The notes beneath the pieces were generated by a model, which made no database searches, had not been told where the DNA came from, and saw only the letters and a list, made by a program, of their open reading frames with translations. From CAKSEI01 sp964403505 (GTDB taxonomy: Bacteria; Bacillota; Clostridia; Oscillospirales; CAG-272), in assembly GCA_964403505.1 (NCBI GenBank), contig CAYOFP010000005.1, forward strand, positions 1-64,000: a stretch of DNA of 64,000 nucleotides. Reading direction: 5' to 3'. Below, in pieces: positions 60,382 through 64,000 of this stretch. Each line of letters begins with the position of its first letter. The first letter of the stretch is position 1. The position numbers and the translations under genes are program-made.

Positions 60382-61530
60382 GTGAAATATAATTATGATG
60401 AAATAATGCAGTATATCGAGGAGAACGATGTCAAGTTCATACGCTTATCGTTTTGCGATGTTTTCGGAGTTCCGAAAAACGTATCCATACTGCCGTCTGA
60501 ATTAAAGCATGCATTTGAGGAAGGAATCGGCATAGACGCATCACTCATCGACGGGTTCGGCGGAAGTGACGAGGTGGTATATCTTCGCCCCGACAAGGGT
60601 AATCTCGCTTCCCTGCCGTGGCGTCCGTCACACGGAAGGGTTATCCGCCTGTTCTGCGATGTCAAAAAAGCGGACGACACATCGCTTCCTGCGGACACGA
60701 GAAAGATTCTGCGCCGTATGATCGCACGGGATGTTCGATCACAGGGTCTTGTGTGCAATGTCGGCAGTGAATGTGAATTTTACCTGCTCAAGCTTGACTC
60801 GGACGGAGAGCCGACGAGCATTCCCTTCGACCATGCGACCTATATGGATATCGCACCGATCGACCGTGGCGAAAATGTCCGCCGTGAGATCTGCCTCGAC
60901 TTAGAGCGGATGGGTATCTATCCCCTTTCCTCGCATCACGAGCAGGGGCCGGGACAAAACGAGATCGACTTCAAATACTCCGACGCAGTCTCGGCCGCAG
61001 ACGACCTGATCACATATCAGTCGGTCGTTCGCACCGTCGCAAATCACAACGGACTGTGGGCGTCATTTGACCCGAAACCCCTCGCAAACAAACCCGGCAA
61101 CGGTTTACACATAAATATGTCCCTCACCCGTGACGGCGTGAATATCATGCAGAAAGAGACAATGTCCGCCTTCGTTGCGGGAATATCACGCAGGCTCGCC
61201 GAGATAACGGCTTTTCTCAATCCCATCAAGGAATCCTATGAGAGATTAGAATACTATCGGGGTTCTATCATCATACACGAAGATAAGGGAGAAGGCAGAG
61301 TCGAGGTAACAACGCCCGACTCGAGGATCAACCCGTATATTGCCTTCGCTCTGCTGATCTGTGCAGGCATGGAGGGCATCCGTGAGAAGCTCACATACGA
61401 CAGGAAAATGCCCGACTTACCGGAGACACTCGATAAAGCCATAGCGCTCGCCGAAAAGAGCGAATTTGTAAAAGACGTACTGACAGAAGAAGCGCTCGAA
61501 GCTTATTTAAGTGCAATAAAGGAGAAATAA
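60382..61530 (+). CDS. short glutamine synthetase family protein
   Basis: A 382-residue GSI-fold protein; true GSI enzymes have about 440. Metal-site residues Glu130, Glu132, Glu187 and Glu194, His243, Arg288 and Glu308 are present (SECEFYLL, HHEQGPGQNEIDF, GNGLHINMSL). Between Arg288 and Glu308 about 16 residues are missing, including the segment that holds the flap Glu327 and the NRS loop, and the usual Arg359 is Thr310. This casts doubt on normal glutamine synthesis; it may use another amine or serve a regulatory role. It is followed by an ANTAR regulator. Confidence 0.85.
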   Translation: MKYNYDEIMQYIEENDVKFIRLSFCDVFGVPKNVSILPSELKHAFEEGIGIDASLIDGFGGSDEVVYLRPDKGNLASLPWRPSHGRVIRLFCDVKKADDTSLPADTRKILRRMIARDVRSQGLVCNVGSECEFYLLKLDSDGEPTSIPFDHATYMDIAPIDRGENVRREICLDLERMGIYPLSSHHEQGPGQNEIDFKYSDAVSAADDLITYQSVVRTVANHNGLWASFDPKPLANKPGNGLHINMSLTRDGVNIMQKETMSAFVAGISRRLAEITAFLNPIKESYERLEYYRGSIIIHEDKGEGRVEVTTPDSRINPYIAFALLICAGMEGIREKLTYDRKMPDLPETLDKAIALAEKSEFVKDVLTEEALEAYLSAIKEK

Positions 61531-61534
61531 GCGG

Positions 61535-62125
61535 ATGCAAGAGGGGATCGGCCGTGTTCTGATCGTATCGGGAAACGATAAAGGCGCCGAATTCATCGAA
61601 AATATGCTGACGCAGTTTGGGCCGGAGACGGTGGTGACACTGCATGCAGGAACCGAAACACGCCGTATCCTGCTCGACGGGTGCACCTTCGACTATGTTT
61701 TCATCAATATGCCCTTGCCCGACGAAACGGGCGCAGACCTCGCACGGCGCATCGCCGAGGGCGAGGGTACCGTGATGGCACTGATCAAGGGCGATACCGC
61801 CGAGCAGATCGGCTATTCGCTCGCACGAAGCGGAATATATACTATGCCAAAGCCTGTCACACGAACGGGATTTGTCTGCGGAATGTATATGATGATGGCA
61901 TCCCGTGCCCATATCGATGAATATAGGAATAAAAATGAAAAACTGCAATTAAAAATTGATGAAAATTCCATTATTTCCCGTGCAAAATGTCTGCTGATCG
62001 AAAAGCGGAGCATGAGCGAACAGGATGCACACACATATATAGAAAAGCAGGCGATGAACGCACGAAAAACCAAGCGTGAAATAGCCGATGCAATTATCAA
62101 CACATATGAAGAAGACGCATTTTGA
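61535..62125 (+). CDS. ANTAR-domain response regulator with degenerate receiver
   Basis: A 196-residue protein: pseudo-receiver (1-120; the phospho-Asp position is Asn58 in VFINMPLPD), a coiled-coil (about 120-138) and an ANTAR RNA-binding domain (IISRAKCLLIEKRSMSEQDAHTYIEK). ANTAR proteins prevent termination at paired hairpins in nitrogen genes. Four bases after the glnA-like stop, as in the glnA-glnR antiterminator pair known from Clostridium. Because the receiver lacks the Asp, activity is probably controlled by binding rather than phosphorylation. Confidence 0.9.
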   Translation: MQEGIGRVLIVSGNDKGAEFIENMLTQFGPETVVTLHAGTETRRILLDGCTFDYVFINMPLPDETGADLARRIAEGEGTVMALIKGDTAEQIGYSLARSGIYTMPKPVTRTGFVCGMYMMMASRAHIDEYRNKNEKLQLKIDENSIISRAKCLLIEKRSMSEQDAHTYIEKQAMNARKTKREIADAIINTYEEDAF

Positions 62126-62143
62126 GAAAAATGTGTCTTTTTT
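62112..62143 (+). terminator. terminator after the ANTAR gene
   Basis: AAGACGCATTTT/AAAATGTGTCTT stem with T6, overlapping the stop codon. Confidence 0.88.
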
Positions 62144-62194
62144 CATTTTATTTTTAAAAATAGATACTGAAAATATTGCGCAAAATAATTACGG

Positions 62195-62953
62195 GTGATA
62201 AAAATCAAAAATATTTTATCTATGCTTGCCTTAACAGCGATTATCGCAACCGGCAGAAGCCCGATCGTGATAGCGCATCGGGGAGCACCCGATTTTGCGC
62301 CGGAAAATACGTTATCCTCCTTCGTTATCGCCGCAGTGCAGGGCGCCGACGCCATCGAATGTGACATATGGCTCTCATCCGACGGGAAGCTCATCGTAAA
62401 CCACGACCCGACGACGGGCAGAGTGTGGAGCGAGGACCTCGAGATCGAGAAAACAGACAGCGAAACGCTCACTTCCCTTTCGCTGAACCACGGATTCTGC
62501 GCCGCTTTTCCGAAATACAAAAACGAGCATATCCCGTTATTCCGGGACGTTTTTGAAAACACGGAAGACATGCATATTTTTGCAGAATTGAAAAGCGGGA
62601 CACCTCAAGCAAACAAAGCTTTTTTGGAAGAGTTAGAAAGGTTGGGCGCAAAAGACCGGGTCACTGTCATCTCATTTTCCCGTGAAAGCGTGGAGTTTTT
62701 CATATCCCACGGATATGAGAGCGCATGGCTCGTCGCATGCGAGGAAGACGAGGTCGCAGAACTCGACATACCTAAAGAAGCGATTCTCGATATCTCGGCA
62801 AATGCGCTGACAGAAGAAAACATCACACTGTTACACGAAAGAGGCGTTACCGTCTATGCTTGGACCGCACCCGGTGAGGCAAAATACAGGTATCTTGCCT
62901 CCATCGGAGCAGACGGCGTGACATGCGATAATATCTCATTTTGCGCAAAATAA
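62195..62953 (+). CDS. glycerophosphodiester phosphodiesterase
   Basis: A 252-residue GDPD TIM barrel. Catalytic parts: VIAHRGAPDFAPENTLSSF (His28, Arg29, Glu39-type), DAIECDIW, VNHDP and FAELKSG. It releases glycerol-3-phosphate from glycerophosphodiesters. A GTG start is used here with weak ribosome site; the first 20 residues are hydrophobic and may be a signal or start later at the ATG near 62222. It is followed by a GC hairpin. Confidence 0.88.
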   Translation: MIKIKNILSMLALTAIIATGRSPIVIAHRGAPDFAPENTLSSFVIAAVQGADAIECDIWLSSDGKLIVNHDPTTGRVWSEDLEIEKTDSETLTSLSLNHGFCAAFPKYKNEHIPLFRDVFENTEDMHIFAELKSGTPQANKAFLEELERLGAKDRVTVISFSRESVEFFISHGYESAWLVACEEDEVAELDIPKEAILDISANALTEENITLLHERGVTVYAWTAPGEAKYRYLASIGADGVTCDNISFCAK

Positions 62954-62981
62954 AAATCGCGGCGTTTTTCGCCGCGATTTT
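62953..62981. terminator. bidirectional terminator
   Basis: AAAATCGCGGCG/CGCCGCGATTTT stem with loop of five Ts. Confidence 0.93.
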
Positions 62982-62984
62982 GAA

Positions 62985-63764
62985 TTATAACTGACTCGGT
63001 ATATCAGAGTCCGACGATTCGGAAATATCCGATATGTCTTCGCCGTCCTCACTTTCGAGCTTTGAAAGCATGATAACGACTAATATCATAGCCGCACAGG
63101 AACAGCCCGAGCCAAGCCCAACGACCTGTGCATACAATAATGAATTCAATGCGCCAATGCCTGTTAATACGGCTAAAACTATCATCCATATTTTTACAGT
63201 CTGCAGCTTTTCGAGCTTTACGTTTCCTGTCTCAAAAGAAACGCACACGCTCTTCGTGAGCTTATGCAAATTGCGGATATAGAATATATTTATCAGAGTG
63301 CACACCACAACGCATAGGAACATAACAGTACTGACAACGCCGATGAAAATACCGGATGCGAGCTCCGCATCGTAATAATCGTAAACAGTATGACCCGGTG
63401 TAATCGAATTGATATATCCGTCAATTGACATCCCGCTCAGCGTAATATTGCCGAGTTCATGAAGGAAAGCAGGACCTACCGCCATCAAAATAACGGAAAG
63501 CGAAACGACCGCACCGATAATCACCCACATAATAATAAACTGCGCCTTGATACATCCGCTCAGCATTTTAATGCCCGTCTGCTTTTCGCTTAGCTTACCT
63601 CCCTTTGCCGCAGCAAAGGCGAGCCACATCCCGATAACGATCAGAAGGGAAATCACATCAAATCCGCCGGCGCTCAGTCCGATCGCAAACGATGCGGAAT
63701 ACAAAATAGCAGTAGCTAAAAATAACGGTGAGGCAAATGCCGCCTCCAATTTTTTGAGAGTCAT
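62985..63764 (-). CDS. hypothetical membrane protein
   Basis: A 259-residue protein with about five membrane helices and an acidic C-terminal tail rich in Asp, Glu and Ser (about the last 25 residues). GGAGG lies five bases before the ATG at 63764. I recognise no family; paired helices after residue 25, 75, 150, 205 and 225 suggest a small channel or sensor-like membrane protein. Confidence 0.75.
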   Translation of the reverse strand: MTLKKLEAAFASPLFLATAILYSASFAIGLSAGGFDVISLLIVIGMWLAFAAAKGGKLSEKQTGIKMLSGCIKAQFIIMWVIIGAVVSLSVILMAVGPAFLHELGNITLSGMSIDGYINSITPGHTVYDYYDAELASGIFIGVVSTVMFLCVVVCTLINIFYIRNLHKLTKSVCVSFETGNVKLEKLQTVKIWMIVLAVLTGIGALNSLLYAQVVGLGSGCSCAAMILVVIMLSKLESEDGEDISDISESSDSDIPSQL

Positions 63765-63984
63765 ATTAACCTCCGAATTCATTTTATTATACTAATTATA
63801 TTCCGAAAATTTTATTATGTCAATGATATAATTCAAATTTTGAGGGAAATGATGTACAGGAATATCATATTCCACAAATAAAAAAGAATAAATTTCTGAA
63901 AATTATTCAAAAAAACTATTACAAAATAAGCAAAAAAATGATAAAATATATATATAATACAGTCGCTGTGAAAGGATGATAGCA

Positions 63985-64000
63985 ATGGACAGAAAATTCA
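63985..64000 (+). CDS. start of an unknown gene, cut by the window edge
   Basis: AAAGGATG precedes an ATG at 63985; only MDRKF is visible. A -10-like TATAAT is at 63953-63958. The 200 bases before it are AT-rich and otherwise empty. Confidence 0.5.

Overview
The window looks like a chromosomal segment of a low-to-mid GC anaerobic Firmicute of class Clostridia, probably a gut-type Oscillospirales or related lineage. The evidence is a Rex repressor next to DnaD and DnaC-type replication proteins, a T-box leader before pheST, a glnA-ANTAR pair, a PflA-type radical SAM enzyme, a rubredoxin/ferredoxin-thioredoxin module, an ECF vitamin transporter component under a cobalamin riboswitch, and strong TTGACA-17-TATAAT promoters. 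No rRNA, plasmid, phage or intact transposase genes are seen.

Layout. 1-1.6 kb: the 3' end of a PcrA/UvrD helicase and an unrecognised gene. 1.7-13.3 kb: an arginine/carbamoyl-phosphate block on the minus strand, argG then argC-J-B-D-F-carA-carB, with genes joined by 1-4 nt stop/start overlaps or 1 nt gaps. carB is fused in frame to a DapF domain that lacks one of the two catalytic cysteines of the family. 13.4-16.1 kb: rex-dnaD-dnaC. 16.2-20.0 kb: a tightly overlapped operon galU-dCMP deaminase-LMW phosphatase-rimI-tsaD-histidine phosphatase. 20.1-21.4 kb: a radical SAM activase and a tRNA cluster (Gly, Arg, His).

21.4-23.0 kb is an AT-rich cassette (NUDIX hydrolase and methyltransferase) behind a multi-hairpin array and between direct repeats. 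A second, homologous array lies behind tRNA-Ser at 50.0-50.25 kb, again next to a direct-repeat-bounded segment. The stems of the two arrays covary, and I consider this the most novel signal in the window. 23.0-30.6 kb: a metal-type regulator, a VanZ protein, gdhA, a PAP2-like membrane protein and pheST with its T-box. 30.6-35.2 kb: an ABC exporter, rsmJ and a U32 tRNA-hydroxylation-type protein. 35.3-43.3 kb: a phosphodiester glycosidase, a GH106-like hydrolase, a flavoprotein-rubredoxin/FTR/thioredoxin redox set, an acyltransferase and a peptide-type binding lipoprotein.

43.4-49.7 kb is an accessory region: Cu/Zn superoxide dismutase, an IbrA/IbrB pair, an ArsR-like regulator with two micro-ORFs downstream, an XRE protein with a small partner, and a Fic protein. 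50.3-53.4 kb: tRNA-Ser, a repeat-rich membrane protein, and a cobalamin riboswitch controlling a DUF4430 lipoprotein and an ECF S component. 53.5-55.1 kb: a HipBA toxin-antitoxin pair. 55.2-64 kb: guaB, a polysaccharide deacetylase, shikimate kinase, divergent asnA and a short glutamine-synthetase-like gene sharing a GlnR/TnrA-like site, an ANTAR regulator, a glycerophosphodiesterase and a membrane protein.

Nitrogen assimilation is a recurring theme (gdhA, asnA, glnA-ANTAR, carAB, arginine biosynthesis). Candidate operators upstream of argG, in the gdhA promoter and between asnA and glnA suggest coordinated control, but this is inference from sequence only.
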